From Pseudarthrobacter defluvii (lineage in GTDB: Bacteria; Actinomycetota; Actinomycetes; Actinomycetales; Micrococcaceae), in assembly GCF_030816725.1 (NCBI RefSeq), contig NZ_JAUSYG010000001.1, positions 2,170,001 to 2,234,000 of the forward strand: a stretch of 64,000 bases of DNA, read 5' to 3'. A model generated the notes under the pieces. It saw only the letters and a program-made list of their open reading frames with translations. It had not been told where the DNA came from and did no database searches. This document shows, one piece after another, positions 27,496-37,669 of the stretch. Both the position numbers and the translations under genes were made by a program. Each line of letters opens with the position of its first letter. Position 1 is the first letter of the stretch.

Positions 27496-27831
27496 TCAGC
27501 GTCCGGGCTGAGCTGCCGCTGGGGCCGCATGCTCCAGTCGCTCACCGCGGGATGCGATGACGTCCTGGTACCAGAAGTAGCTGTCCTTGCGGATCCGGGC
27601 AAGGTCCTTCAGGTCATCCTCGGTGCGGTCCACGAAGATAAAGCCGTAGCGTTTGGAGATGCCTTGGTGCGTTGACACCAGGTCGATCGCCGTCCAAGGG
27701 CAGTAGCCGAAGACCTCGACCCCGTCGGTGATGGCCAGTTGGATCTGTTCCAGGTGCAAACGCAGGAACTCGATCCTGTAGTCGTCGTGCACGCGGCCGT
27801 CCACCAGTTCATCGAAGGCGCCCAGCCCGTC
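27496..27831 (-). pseudogene. C-terminal remnant of a GH1 6-phospho-beta-glucosidase
   Basis: About 110 residues survive: GLGAFDELVDGRVHDDYRIE, then YCPWTAIDLVSTHQGISKRY, GFIFVDR and RKDSYFWYQDVI. ISKRYGF with the Lys/Tyr is the phosphate-binding block that marks 6-phospho-glucosidases. The acid/base and nucleophile-bearing parts (about 370 residues) are lost. The break, near 27826-27832, is where the truncated MmyB gene begins on the other strand, so one rearrangement removed the 5' ends of both genes. Confidence 0.9.
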
Positions 27832-28738
27832 CGCCGCGCGAAGCTCACACCCGCGCAGGCCGGCCTCCCGGCTGGCGGCAATCGCCGTGTCGCAGGACTG
27901 CGGCGTAGCGAGGTGGCGATGCTCGCCGACACGAGCATCGAGTATTACTCGAAGATCGAGCGCGGGAATCTGGCCGGCGTCTCCGACTCCGTTTTGGACG
28001 CCATCGCGCGGCTCTGCAACTGGACGATGCTGAGCGCGAACACCTGTTCGACCTCGCCCGCGCCGCGAACGGTGCCGCCGTTGCCGTACCTCGCCGCAAA
28101 CCGAAGCAGTGGGTCACCCGGCCGGGGCTACAGCTCGCGCTGGATGCCATCACCGCGAGTCCGGCGTTCGTGCGCAACGGGCGGATGGACATCCTGGCGG
28201 TCAACCCCCTCGGCGCCGCTTTCTACGACGAGGTCCTGGACGGACCGGGCCGGGGAAACCTGGCACGCTATAACTTCCTTGACGAACGCTCCCAGATTTT
28301 CTACCCGGACTGGGACGCCGCAGCTGACGTCTGTGTCTCGATCCTCCGTACCGAGGCAGGCCGGGATCCCCGCGACAAGCAACTGCACGACCTCATCGGG
28401 GAACTGTCCACCCGCAGTGATGAGTTCCGTACCCGGTGGGGTGCGCACAACGTGCGTCGGCACGGCTCAGGGACGAAGAACTTCCACCATCACGTCGTGG
28501 GAGAACTGACCCTCAGCTACGAAGGCCTCGAACTCACCGCCGAGCCGGGATTGTCGTTCCTGATCTACACCGCCGAACCCGGCTCGCCCTCCCACGAGCG
28601 TCTCCAGCTGCTCGCCAGCTGGGCCGCGACCCAGCAGGCGTCCGCCGGGGAGAGCACCACCCGTCATCGTCACGCCACAACGAACGCAGAGAAAAGCGCC
28701 CCATTGAGCGCAACCAGAAGCATTGAGGAGAAATACTG

Positions 28739-28739
<1 letters not shown>
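27832..28739 (+). pseudogene. MmyB-type XRE transcriptional regulator, 5'-truncated and frameshifted
   Basis: Reads RRAKLTPAQAGLPAGGNRRV, then LRRSEVAMLADTSIEYYSKI and ERGNLAGVSDSVLDAIAR: an XRE helix-turn-helix lacking its first dozen residues. Near 28010 one G is missing (GCGCGGCTCTG for GCGCGGGCTCTG). The next frame continues ALQLDDAEREHLFDLARAAN and the MmyB ligand domain (NGRMDILAVNPLGAAFYDEV, GELTLSYEGLELTAEPGLSF) to TGA 28737-28739. Homologues commonly sit next to and control a reductase, here the aldo/keto reductase. The stop overlaps the cupin start by one base. Confidence 0.9.
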
Positions 28740-30130
<1,391 letters not shown>

Positions 30131-30144
30131 GACTTTGGGCAAAC

Positions 30145-30180
30145 TCCATGGGTGAGCTATCGTTCAAGCTCACCCATGGA
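30145..30180 (+). terminator. Hairpin terminator after the aldo/keto reductase
   Basis: Perfect 14-bp stem (TCCATGGGTGAGCT and its complement) with an 8-nt loop, 14 bp past the stop codon; no T-run. Confidence 0.75.
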
Positions 30181-30325
30181 GATGACTTCTTGGCACAGGT
30201 GCAGCCCGGCTCCTGAAACGGATGCTCGCCCGGTGCACCGAAAGTGATGAATCAGGTCTTAGGCAGGGTGCATTGCTCATATGTCGTGAATCCCATGGGG
30301 AACGAGCCGTTTCGCCCGTTTAACG

Positions 30326-30395
30326 TGTCTCGAAACCTCTTTGTGTTGAAACCCAAGGGTTTCGAGACAGCCGGGGTGTGTAGCGTTTAGGGCAC
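30326..30395. repeat. Inverted repeat and IS30 left-end-like sequence
   Basis: TGTCTCGAAACC (30326-30337) and GGTTTCGAGACA (30358-30369) are perfect inverted repeats around a 20-nt centre. The right arm continues into a stretch ending TTTAGGGCA that recurs at 26123-26165. Lying 50 bp before the IS30 transposase gene, it may be the element's left end or transposase operator. No matching right inverted repeat was found after 33656. Confidence 0.5.
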
Positions 30396-31746
30396 GCGGG
30401 ATTCTGTTGATCGAAGCAACACCTTCTTTCTAGGTGGTCGACATGTATCTCAGTTCTTCGTCAGCAGCAGGCATCCGGTTTCTTGCCTCGGTAAAGCACG
30501 GCCATGGTCTCAAACCCTCCGCCCGACATGCTGGCATCGATAAAGAGGTCGGCTACCGCTTGCTGCGCGAGGAATACTTGCGTCTGCGTCGCAACGGCAA
30601 GACTCCCAGCGAGACGACGGCGGAGCTCGGGTTCACCACGTCCCGGCTGGCCGCGTGGGAAGGTGACGTCGGCCAGGTCAATGACCGGCACCATCTTCGG
30701 GTGAATATTGACGAGGAGGCCAGCTTTTGGGCGGCGTTTGATCGCGGGAAAAGCCTTGGGGAGGCAGCTAAGGCATCGGGCGTGAGCCGTTCAACCGCAT
30801 CTCGGTGGATGCACCGTCGTTTCGACCAGCTACGGCAGTCGAAGGTGACCGTTAGGCGGTGCCAGGACCAATTGCGCCTGACGGACCGCCTCAGGCTGAC
30901 CTTCGAACGCGACCGTTTATCCCGACTATCGAAAGAGCGAAACGCGGCCACGGCCGCGCAGCACGCCGCTGTCCTCTCCTCCGGTCGTTACGCAAACCAG
31001 ATGCTCGGCGCAGTGCTCTCAGAAGCGCAGCACCGCCGTGCTGCACGGGCCGAAAAGTATTGGCAGCTGATGCGCAACGGGGTGAGCAACGCAGAAGCAT
31101 GCAGACTTCTTGGTATGCACCGAAGAACAGGGACGCAGTTGCGTAAAGCCAGCAATTTCCAGATCCCAGCCATCACAGCGCCGGCAGTAACCGCGGGCCG
31201 CTACCTGGATGCGCGGGAGCGGTTGCAGATCGCGGACCTGCTGCGCCTGGGGCACTCAATGCGGCGAATTGCGGCGGAACTGGGCCGTCACGCCTCCACG
31301 ATCAAACGGGAACTCGACCGTCACCGGGACGCTCAAGGCCTCTACCTGCCCCACACTGCCGATCACGACGCCCGGCTGCAACGGGCCCGACCGAAAGTGC
31401 ATAAGCTCGTTGCCAACACCCGGCTGCGCACCCTTGTGCAACGCAAGGTCAACCGTTTCTGGTCGCCGGACGAAATCTGCGGGTGGATGAAGAAGACATA
31501 CCCCGATGACCAGACGATGCGGTTGTGCCCGGAAACGATCTACCGGGCATTGCTGCTGCGTGAGGACCACGGCCTGCACCAGCGGTACGCCGCCAAGCTG
31601 CGCACCGGCGGTAGGGTCCGCAAGACCCGTTGGCGCACCCGCACCGGTCAAGGCTCCCGGATCCGCAACATGACCATGATCGACCAGCGGCCGGAAGAGG
31701 TGGAAACCCGCTTGGAGGCCGGCCACTGGGAATCTCAATGTTTCTG

Positions 31747-32949
31747 TCAAGCCGCCTGAGCGGTGATGGGTGGCATTGGTTCCTGGTAGATGGTGTGGTC
31801 GCGGAGCATGGCCCAGAGGACGTTGATGCGGCGTCTTGCGAGGGCGATGAGGGCCTGTTTATGGGACTTTCCCTCGCCCCTTTTCCGGTCGTAGTAGGTT
31901 CTTGAGGCCGGGCTGTTCTTCAGGCTGGACAGGGCGGCGAGGTAACAGGTTCGAAGGAGCCTGCGGTTGAAGCGACGGGGTCGGTGCAGGTTCCCGCTGA
32001 TTCGTCCGGAATCGCGCGGGACTGGAGCCAGGCCCGCGACGCTGGCAAGCCGGTCGACTGAGTCGAATGCGTCCAGGTTGCCGCCGATATTCGCGAGGAA
32101 AGTTGCCGCGAGCACGGGCCCGAACCCAGGCATGGTGAGCAGAACATCGGCGCTGTCATGCTGCCGAAACAGCTCAGTGATTTGGGCATCGACGTCAGCG
32201 ATTTCTGCATCGAGCGTGCTGATTTGCTCGGCCAGCCGGACAACCAGGGCAGAGCCTGTGGCCTGGGTAGGCAGGACGGTGTGCTGGGAGTTGGCGGCTA
32301 TGAGGGCCTTCTCGGCCATCTTGGCACTGTTCCTGCAGCCGCGTTTCCTCAGCCAGCCGGCCAGCCGGGTCAGTCCTACCCGCCGGATGCTCTCAGGGGT
32401 CTGGTAGCCGCCTAGGAGGAGCAGGGGCGCTTTTTTGGAGTAGTCAAATGCGCGCTCAAGGGCAGGGAAGTATTCCAGCAAGGTGGCGCGAAGCCGGTTG
32501 ATCGAGCGGACACGGTCGCAGATCAGATCCGTACGGCGGGCGGTGAGAAGCCGAAGGTCCACGCTGATTTGATCGGCACCGCGGACGGGCTGCAGATCCG
32601 TGCGCATCCGTGCCTGGTCAGCGATGATCCTGGCATCTTTTGCGTCAGTCTTGCCATCTCCGCGGTAGGTCGCCGCAGCGTGATGGACAATCCGTCCGGG
32701 GATATACAGCAGCTGCTGGGAATGCGCGGACAACAACTCGATCAACAGGGCCGCGCCGCCGGCGTTCAAATCCGTGGCCCAACAGACCTCACGACCGGCC
32801 GAGATCTCCGCGACAGTTGCTATGAGTTCGAGCAGTGCGTTTTCGTCGTTCTCGACCCGTTTCGAGAGCAGCACCGCCCCTGTCTGATCGATCACTACAC
32901 AGTGATGAGCTCTTTTGCCCGAGTCGATTCCTGCCCACAATGCCGGCAT
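31747..32949 (-). CDS. IS110-family transposase (DEDD recombinase)
   Basis: 400 residues from ATG 32949 with AAGGGGAT 7 nt upstream. The N-terminal RuvC-like DEDD domain opens with LWAGIDSGKRAHHCVVID and contains GDGKTDAKDARIIAD. The C-terminal Tnp_20 domain has LLTMPGFGPVLAATFLANIG and LASVAGLAPVPRDSG with the serine region before RRLLRTCYLAAL. These enzymes use a structured bridge RNA encoded in the element to choose target and donor. Confidence 0.96.
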   Translation of the reverse strand: MPALWAGIDSGKRAHHCVVIDQTGAVLLSKRVENDENALLELIATVAEISAGREVCWATDLNAGGAALLIELLSAHSQQLLYIPGRIVHHAAATYRGDGKTDAKDARIIADQARMRTDLQPVRGADQISVDLRLLTARRTDLICDRVRSINRLRATLLEYFPALERAFDYSKKAPLLLLGGYQTPESIRRVGLTRLAGWLRKRGCRNSAKMAEKALIAANSQHTVLPTQATGSALVVRLAEQISTLDAEIADVDAQITELFRQHDSADVLLTMPGFGPVLAATFLANIGGNLDAFDSVDRLASVAGLAPVPRDSGRISGNLHRPRRFNRRLLRTCYLAALSSLKNSPASRTYYDRKRGEGKSHKQALIALARRRINVLWAMLRDHTIYQEPMPPITAQAA

Positions 32950-33190
32950 ATTCAGTATCCCCTTCGATCAGCTCCAATTTCGGTTGGCCCTGTCGATAAC
33001 TACGCCGGCACGTCCTTACCCAACGATCGATGTCGTAATTCTCAATCAGCGGTCGAGTCATCGGCGGGCAGCGGGCGGCCATTCCCAGTAAGCCGTCCAA
33101 GCGGCAGGGAGACTTGTGCCATACCCGCCACCCGAGGGTGATCGAAACACTACGACAGCTCCGAAATCACCCACAACAACACCGTAAGGA
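32950..33190 (-). ncRNA. Candidate bridge RNA region of the IS110 element
   Basis: The 241-bp non-coding segment upstream of the transposase, where IS110-group elements encode their bridge RNA, transcribed toward the transposase. On the minus strand it contains ACTGGGAAT (33089 down to 33081), identical to the nine bases across the insertion junction (31725-31733), as expected for a left target guide. The right target guide was not found convincingly. The RNA is inferred from family biology, not detected directly. Confidence 0.5.
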
Positions 33191-33908
33191 GGGCGACCTC
33201 ATCGTCGGCGTCGGGTCAGTCTCGGCGATGATGACACTCAGGGAAAGAAAAACACAGTACGGCATCATCATAAATCTGCCTCTGGATCACACCGCTGCGA
33301 GCGTCAACGCAGCCGCCATCGGAGCGTTCGCGAAGCTGCCAGCACACCTGAAGCGAACACTCACCTGGGACCAGGGCGTGGAAATGGCCAGCCACGAGGA
33401 ACTAACAAAGAAAACCGGGGTCCAAATCTACTTTGCCGCACGCTCCAGCCCCTGGCAGCGCGGCGCTAACGAGAACTTCAACGGGCTGGCCCGCCAGTAC
33501 TTCCCCAAAGGCACCAACCTCGCCGTTCACAGCGTTGAGCACGTCTCCCACCTGATGCGGGAACTCAACGAGCGGCCACGAAAAACCCTCGACTACGACA
33601 CCCCGGCAGCACGTTTTAAAGCCGAACGCACCGCGCTGGCCGCCGCTTTGCGATAGCCTCAAAGCACCGGGGAAATGAGCCGAAAATCACGCATCTGTTG
33701 CGTCGACCCCCAGAAACCGCCGCACCTTCACCGGGCATTTATGCGGGCGGGGTATACGGGACACCTCGAAATCCGTCCTCGCAAAGCCGCACGTCAGAAC
33801 CGGGTTGTCGCAGTTAGGGACCGGCTTACGAACGCTGGTGGCTCGCTGTGATCGCTGAGCGGCGATGTTGGCCTCCGCGAGACGACAGGGTCGAGGTAGA
33901 TAAGGTTC

Positions 33909-34157
33909 CTATTTGTATTGCCTTGAACCTTTCGGCCGCCGTCGCCACCCGGGTCGTTGACGCAACTCGGCCTGCGCGTGGGCGAGCAGGAGTTGAGTCT
34001 CGCGAAGAAGTTCTAGCGACGTCTCTTGAATTTCTCGCGACGCATCCGTCGCCGCTTCTGCCTTCTCTGCCGCACGGCCGGGCAGGAGAAATTCGATAAG
34101 AAGCGTTGCTGCGGTGCCGAGCAAGACGCCTGACAGCACCAGTAGGAATTGCGCCAT
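33909..34157 (-). CDS. Small membrane-anchored coiled-coil protein
   Basis: 82 residues from ATG 34157, preceded by AAGGTG at 7 nt. One N-terminal membrane helix (LLVLSGVLLGTAATLLIEFL), then a charged, Ala/Glu-rich helix (AAEKAEAATDASREIQETSL, LELLRETQLLLAHAQAEL) and a basic tail. It looks like a single-pass protein with a cytoplasmic coiled coil. No family recognised. It stands alone after the IS30 remnant. Confidence 0.6.
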   Translation of the reverse strand: MAQFLLVLSGVLLGTAATLLIEFLLPGRAAEKAEAATDASREIQETSLELLRETQLLLAHAQAELRQRPGWRRRPKGSRQYK

Positions 34158-34434
34158 GGATCGCACCTTGGGAACGGTCCAGCGGACGACGAAGCCGTAA
34201 GCGATTGCGGGGAGGCGAGCTATCCGCTGATCCAGGTTGTCAGCCACCCACGGACCCTTGGGACGAAGGGAGAATTGCACGACCGCGACCCTTCCGATGT
34301 CGTTTAGGAGGACAGAGATCGTTTGCTGGTCAGGGGGTCTGCGATGCCGTTCTGCGTCGAGTGGAGACCTCGTGAGGGCACAGGCCAGGCCCTCCCTCCT
34401 GCCGGAGGAGGGCAGGTGACGGGGTGGTGGGAGC

Positions 34435-34472
34435 AAGCGCTTACTTGACGGCTCCCCGAAATCCGCTCAAGA
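34435..34472 (+). promoter_or_regulatory. Possible promoter with a LacI-like half-palindrome
   Basis: AAGCGCTT (34435-34442), the core of many LacI-family operators, overlaps TTGACG (34444-34449), which lies 17 bp before CAAGAT and just before the methyltransferase start. Suggestive only. Confidence 0.35.
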
Positions 34473-34480
34473 TTGCGTCC

Positions 34481-35332
34481 ATGGGCGCCTCGCACGAGGA
34501 AATGCTTCGCCACTACGAGCCGGGTGGACTTCTGCCGCGAATCGTGGCGGGGTTGCAAGCTCTCGGCAAGGACCTGGACTCGGTCACGCACGAAGATCTC
34601 GCGCCGGCCGACGAGTTTCACTCCGCGGGACGTTCGGCCACGCGCGCATTGGTGGAGCTTGCAATGATTCCGCCAGGATCGCGAGTGCTCGACGTGGGCA
34701 GCGGGTTGGGCGGCCCGGCGCGTTACCTCGCCGCAACTTTGGGTTGCGACGTGACAGGCGTCGACCTCTCGCCTGAATTCTGCGGGGTGGCCAGCGCCCT
34801 TTCTCGGATGACGCGGTTGTCCGATCGCACCCGCTTTCAGGCGGGTGATGCCCTGGAGCTTCCGTTCGCCGCGTCCAGCTTCGACGTGGTGTGGACGATA
34901 CAAATGCAGATGAACATCCGGGACAAGCGCCGCCTGTATTCCGGAATCGCCCGGGTACTCAGGCCGGGCGGGCTGTTCGTCTGCCAGGAAATCTGCGCGG
35001 GGAACGGTGAGCCGATCGAGCTTCCGGTCCCATGGGCGAGCCGCCCCAACCAGAGCCACCTGGCCGATGCGGAATCCCTCCGCGGGTTGATCCGCGGTGC
35101 AGGTCTCCTCGAGCGCACCTGGCGCGACATTACCGCCGACATCGTGGCGGCGCGCAAGGCACAGCAGGCGAAGGCGCAAGAGTCGGGTGCGAGCGGCTCC
35201 AGCGCCCCTCCTCCGCTTGGAATGCATCTCGTGCTGGGAGAACAGGCAGCCGTCAAGATGAGTAACTCCGGGCGCAACATCGACGCCGGGCGCACGGTGT
35301 TCATCCAGGGCGTATTCGACAAGCCTGGCTAG
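34481..35332 (+). CDS. Class I SAM-dependent methyltransferase
   Basis: 283 residues from ATG 34481 (GTG 34424 in frame is the alternative). Motif I VLDVGSGLGGPARYLA binds S-adenosylmethionine. Motif II/post I is VTGVDLS, followed by FQAGDALELPFAASSFDVVW and the motif III region RVLRPGGLFVCQEI. This is the UbiE/sarcosine-dimethylglycine methyltransferase style of small-molecule enzyme. The middle insertion (PVPWASRPNQSHLADAESLR) is typical of that group. Isolated gene; substrate unknown. Confidence 0.88.
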   Translation: MGASHEEMLRHYEPGGLLPRIVAGLQALGKDLDSVTHEDLAPADEFHSAGRSATRALVELAMIPPGSRVLDVGSGLGGPARYLAATLGCDVTGVDLSPEFCGVASALSRMTRLSDRTRFQAGDALELPFAASSFDVVWTIQMQMNIRDKRRLYSGIARVLRPGGLFVCQEICAGNGEPIELPVPWASRPNQSHLADAESLRGLIRGAGLLERTWRDITADIVAARKAQQAKAQESGASGSSAPPPLGMHLVLGEQAAVKMSNSGRNIDAGRTVFIQGVFDKPG

Positions 35333-35498
35333 TGGTCCGATCCGATGATCCCGCTGGAAAACTCTGTCGAAAGCACGGGCGCGGCGAATCTCCATTGATC
35401 GTCCGGTCAAAGGGCACATTCGGTCACGACGACCGAAATTCGCCCACTGAGGGATCCTTTACCGGGCGCGGATGAGATCCGATGGGGATGGGCAGTGG

Positions 35499-35852
35499 CT
35501 AGACGATGGCTCCGTTATTGAGCTGTAGGCGCTTGGAGCGGCGCGGGAGCCCCCGGGCCCAGAATGCGATCATGAGCCCGGCTGTCGCGGCTCCTCCTGC
35601 TTCAATCCAGGACGACGACCAAGATCCTTCCGGGGTGGGAATTGCAAAGGCAAGCACCATCGCCGCGAGCCCCAGCAGAACCTCCACGCCGGCCTGGAAC
35701 GGCCGGGCACGGTACTCGGGGTAGGCCAGCCGGACCAAGGGGACGATGGGCAGTACGAATAATCCAGGGCTGAAGACCACGAAGATCACGTTGAATGTAA
35801 AAATGAGCAGGCCGAGTACCAGCAGGCCCAAGAACTTCAGGACCTGCAGCAC
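35499..35852 (-). CDS. Small multi-pass membrane protein, hypothetical
   Basis: 117 residues with three or four hydrophobic segments: LGLLVLGLLIFTFNVIFVVF, FVLPIVPLVRL, VLLGLAAMVLAFAIP and GGAATAGLMIAFWA, ending in a basic cytoplasmic tail (RGLPRRSKRLQ). Codon use fits the neighbourhood. No family recognised; no operon partner. Confidence 0.6.
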   Translation of the reverse strand: MLQVLKFLGLLVLGLLIFTFNVIFVVFSPGLFVLPIVPLVRLAYPEYRARPFQAGVEVLLGLAAMVLAFAIPTPEGSWSSSWIEAGGAATAGLMIAFWARGLPRRSKRLQLNNGAIV

Positions 35853-36094
35853 GGGGAGTGGGTTCGCCGATGCCGGAGTGGAGCTCTAGCTAGTCGACCG
35901 TGCGTCAGTTGGAAATGGTTCATTGACCGTTTGACCTATGCGGTAGAGGATCAAAAGAAGGCGCAGTCTTCTCCCAGGCACGCGAGGCCGCGCTGATGGA
36001 GGATTTCCGTCTTGGCGGTCAGGGTCCCTCCCGGGCCAAGAACCTGATCGCTTTGGAGCCTTCACCTGCCTACCGGTGTCTAAATTCGGCCGGG

Positions 36095-36850
36095 TTAGGT
36101 GTTCGTTGGCTCGTACAACCCGCCCAAATGGAGGAGAGGCTGTTGGAGAACGTCCCGTGCCACTTCATGCAGTGGTGTGCTCTCTCCGCGGGAGCGGGCC
36201 AGCAGTACGTCTAGCGCCTCCTGTGAGTCCAGATTCATGCGCTCAATGAGGATCCCTTGGGCTTTTGAAATCATGTCTCTGTTGACCAGGGCTTGTGCCA
36301 GTTCCGCATTCATCCGTTGTGCTGCTTGCCGGTCGCGGGTGTGGCCGAGCAAGACCGCGGCGAGGCCGGCGAGCCGTTCGATCAGGAAAACGGTGTTGTC
36401 ATCAAATGCCAGCGGGAGGGGGGAATAAACCTTGAGGGCACCAAGGTGTCTTCCCCCGGTGCTCAGCGGTGCGCTGAGCACGGAACGAATCGGAAGATCA
36501 GTCACCGCCGCCGTCCACGTGGGCCACCGGGTTTCTTCCTGAGTGTCCTGGATAATGACCGGACGTTGTTCCGCCCAGGCACTCAGGCACGGTCCTTCGC
36601 CGGCCTCGTACTGGAGTTTGTCCGCTACGAGCACGACTGGGTCGGTGGCACCGGTACTTTCGCTGCGGCCACTGGGGCTGATGATTGATGCCCCCACTCC
36701 TGCCGCGTTCGGGATCATGTCTTTCAAGACGTATGACAGGGACTGCACTGCTTTTGAAATCTCCTCCTCGGTGAGGAGGCAGGTAATCATTTTCCCTGTG
36801 ACTCCGGCCAGTTCATAGGCCTGGGGAAGGAAAGAGTTCATGCGTTCCAC
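36095..36850 (-). CDS. GAF-ANTAR regulator 1
   Basis: 251 residues (ATG 36841 is also possible). N-terminal GAF sensor about residues 20-165 (CLLTEEEISKAVQSLSYVLK, GEGPCLSAWAEQRPVIIQDT, LGALKVYSPLPLAFDD) and C-terminal ANTAR RNA-binding domain about 185-240 (ALVNRDMISKAQGILIERMN, DSQEALDVLLARS). ANTAR proteins bind paired hexaloop hairpins in mRNA and act as antiterminators. Highly similar to the protein at 38942-39658, so the two are recent paralogues. The GAF ligand is unknown. Confidence 0.93.
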   Translation of the reverse strand: MERMNSFLPQAYELAGVTGKMITCLLTEEEISKAVQSLSYVLKDMIPNAAGVGASIISPSGRSESTGATDPVVLVADKLQYEAGEGPCLSAWAEQRPVIIQDTQEETRWPTWTAAVTDLPIRSVLSAPLSTGGRHLGALKVYSPLPLAFDDNTVFLIERLAGLAAVLLGHTRDRQAAQRMNAELAQALVNRDMISKAQGILIERMNLDSQEALDVLLARSRGESTPLHEVARDVLQQPLLHLGGLYEPTNT

Positions 36851-36977
36851 CTTGTCCTGCCCGGCAACCGAGGCTGCCGCATAGCTGAATGATGAGCAAA
36901 GCGCCCTTGCTGCGCAGGGTGCCTGGGGGTGATCGGTGCGTGACTGACCGCTCGGATGTCGCGGTATCAGGAACGCC

Positions 36978-37409
36978 CTATTCGGGCAGTTCCATTTGGA
37001 ATCCGCAGGGACAATGCAGTACCTGGGTTGTCAGGTAGACATCCAGGGCGTTTTCCGCCGCACGGTCCGTGAAGCTGGGCGTGTTGAACCGGCGGGTCTC
37101 CGAGCCGGTTTTCTGCATTGGCTGGCCGCAGTGGATGTAGTGCCCGGCGAAGGTTAAGACATCGTTTGACGTGCTTTCCCTGTTCAGGACTGCGGCAACG
37201 GCTGCCACATAGGCATGGTGCAGGTAGTGCCGCCGGCAGGCCCTGCAGGAGTAGCCCACTTCCACCATCACAGTCGAGGGTGGGCTCAGCGCGGAGATGG
37301 AGCCCAGGACGAGATCGCGGTCGTGTCCGCAGGTGCGGCACGTTAACGACACCGCATGGGAGTCCTGCCCCCATGTTTGATGGTCCGGATCCGCAACACG
37401 TACGGGCAT
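36978..37409 (-). CDS. Cys-rich putative zinc-ribbon protein
   Basis: 143 residues from ATG 37409. Cys pairs C24/C27 (CRTC) and C55/C58 (CRAC) look like one zinc ribbon. A second set, HCG near 93 and CPCG near 133, may form another. HYLHHAYVAAVAAVLNRE and AAENALDVYLTTQ are helical. No enzyme motif seen. It begins 2 bp after the stop of the 85-residue gene, so the two are translated together. Located among the GAF-ANTAR genes; function unknown. Confidence 0.72.
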   Translation of the reverse strand: MPVRVADPDHQTWGQDSHAVSLTCRTCGHDRDLVLGSISALSPPSTVMVEVGYSCRACRRHYLHHAYVAAVAAVLNRESTSNDVLTFAGHYIHCGQPMQKTGSETRRFNTPSFTDRAAENALDVYLTTQVLHCPCGFQMELPE

Positions 37410-37411
37410 GA

Positions 37412-37669
37412 TCAGGCAGCCATGGGGTAGCTGGAGAGGATGTAGTCCGCGGCGGCGGGGCCGACCATCCGCAGCCGGCTGTCGTGAACGTCCACGCCAC
37501 GGCGGTGCATCGCTGCCCGGAACGTGAAGTCCGGTTCTGCCTCGATCCCGTGCAGTGCACACCAGCTGACGTACAGGCCGTAGAGGCAATCGGCGGTGAG
37601 AGGGCAGTCGGTGTCGAATTCAGGGACGGTGGCTTCTGCAAGGAAGGTTGTGAAATGCGAGGCGGCCAT
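37412..37669 (-). CDS. Hypothetical 85-residue protein
   Basis: Start ATG 37669 with AAAGAGAG upstream. Mostly helical: FTTFLAEATVPEFDTDCPLT, ADCLYGLYVSWCALHGIEAE, DFTFRAAMHRRGVDVHDSRL. The pattern (short helical protein with DCLYGLYVSW) is reminiscent of the C-terminal primase/winged-helix domains of phage replication proteins, but this is weak. First gene of a pair with the Cys-rich protein. Possibly a phage or plasmid-derived adaptor. Confidence 0.68.
   Translation of the reverse strand: MAASHFTTFLAEATVPEFDTDCPLTADCLYGLYVSWCALHGIEAEPDFTFRAAMHRRGVDVHDSRLRMVGPAAADYILSSYPMAA

Larger units (their letters stand above)
31732..33190 (-). mobile_element. IS110-family insertion sequence nested in the IS30 transposase gene
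   Basis: About 1,459 bp. The boundaries come from restoring the IS30 reading frame. GGA flanks both sides (31729-31731 and 33188-33190), so the ends are ambiguous by up to 3 bp. The transposase gene runs on the minus strand and ends 15 bp from the left boundary. The 241 bp before its start are non-coding, the layout of IS110-group elements. No terminal inverted repeats are seen, as expected. Confidence 0.88.
30443..33656 (+). pseudogene. IS30-family transposase interrupted by an IS110 element
   Basis: Start ATG 30443 after AGGTGG. An unusual N-terminal region of about 250 residues with several HTH-like blocks (SLGEAAKASGVSRSTASRWM, GVSNAEACRLLGMHRRTG) precedes the IS30 HTH (LGHSMRRIAAELGRHASTIK). 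The frame runs through LEAGHW and is cut at base 31731. It resumes in frame at 33191 with GDLIVG and the DDE domain (LPLDHTAASVNAA, TLTWDQGVEMASHEEL, SSPWQRGANENFNGLARQYF). Joining 31731 to 33191 gives the family motif GHWEGDLIVG. Without the insertion the transposase would be about 584 residues. Confidence 0.9.

Noticed and set aside
33051..33055. GGTCG in the IS110 leader as the right target guide
   Set aside because: Only five bases, and its orientation relative to the left guide does not fit the expected pairing of left and right target strands.
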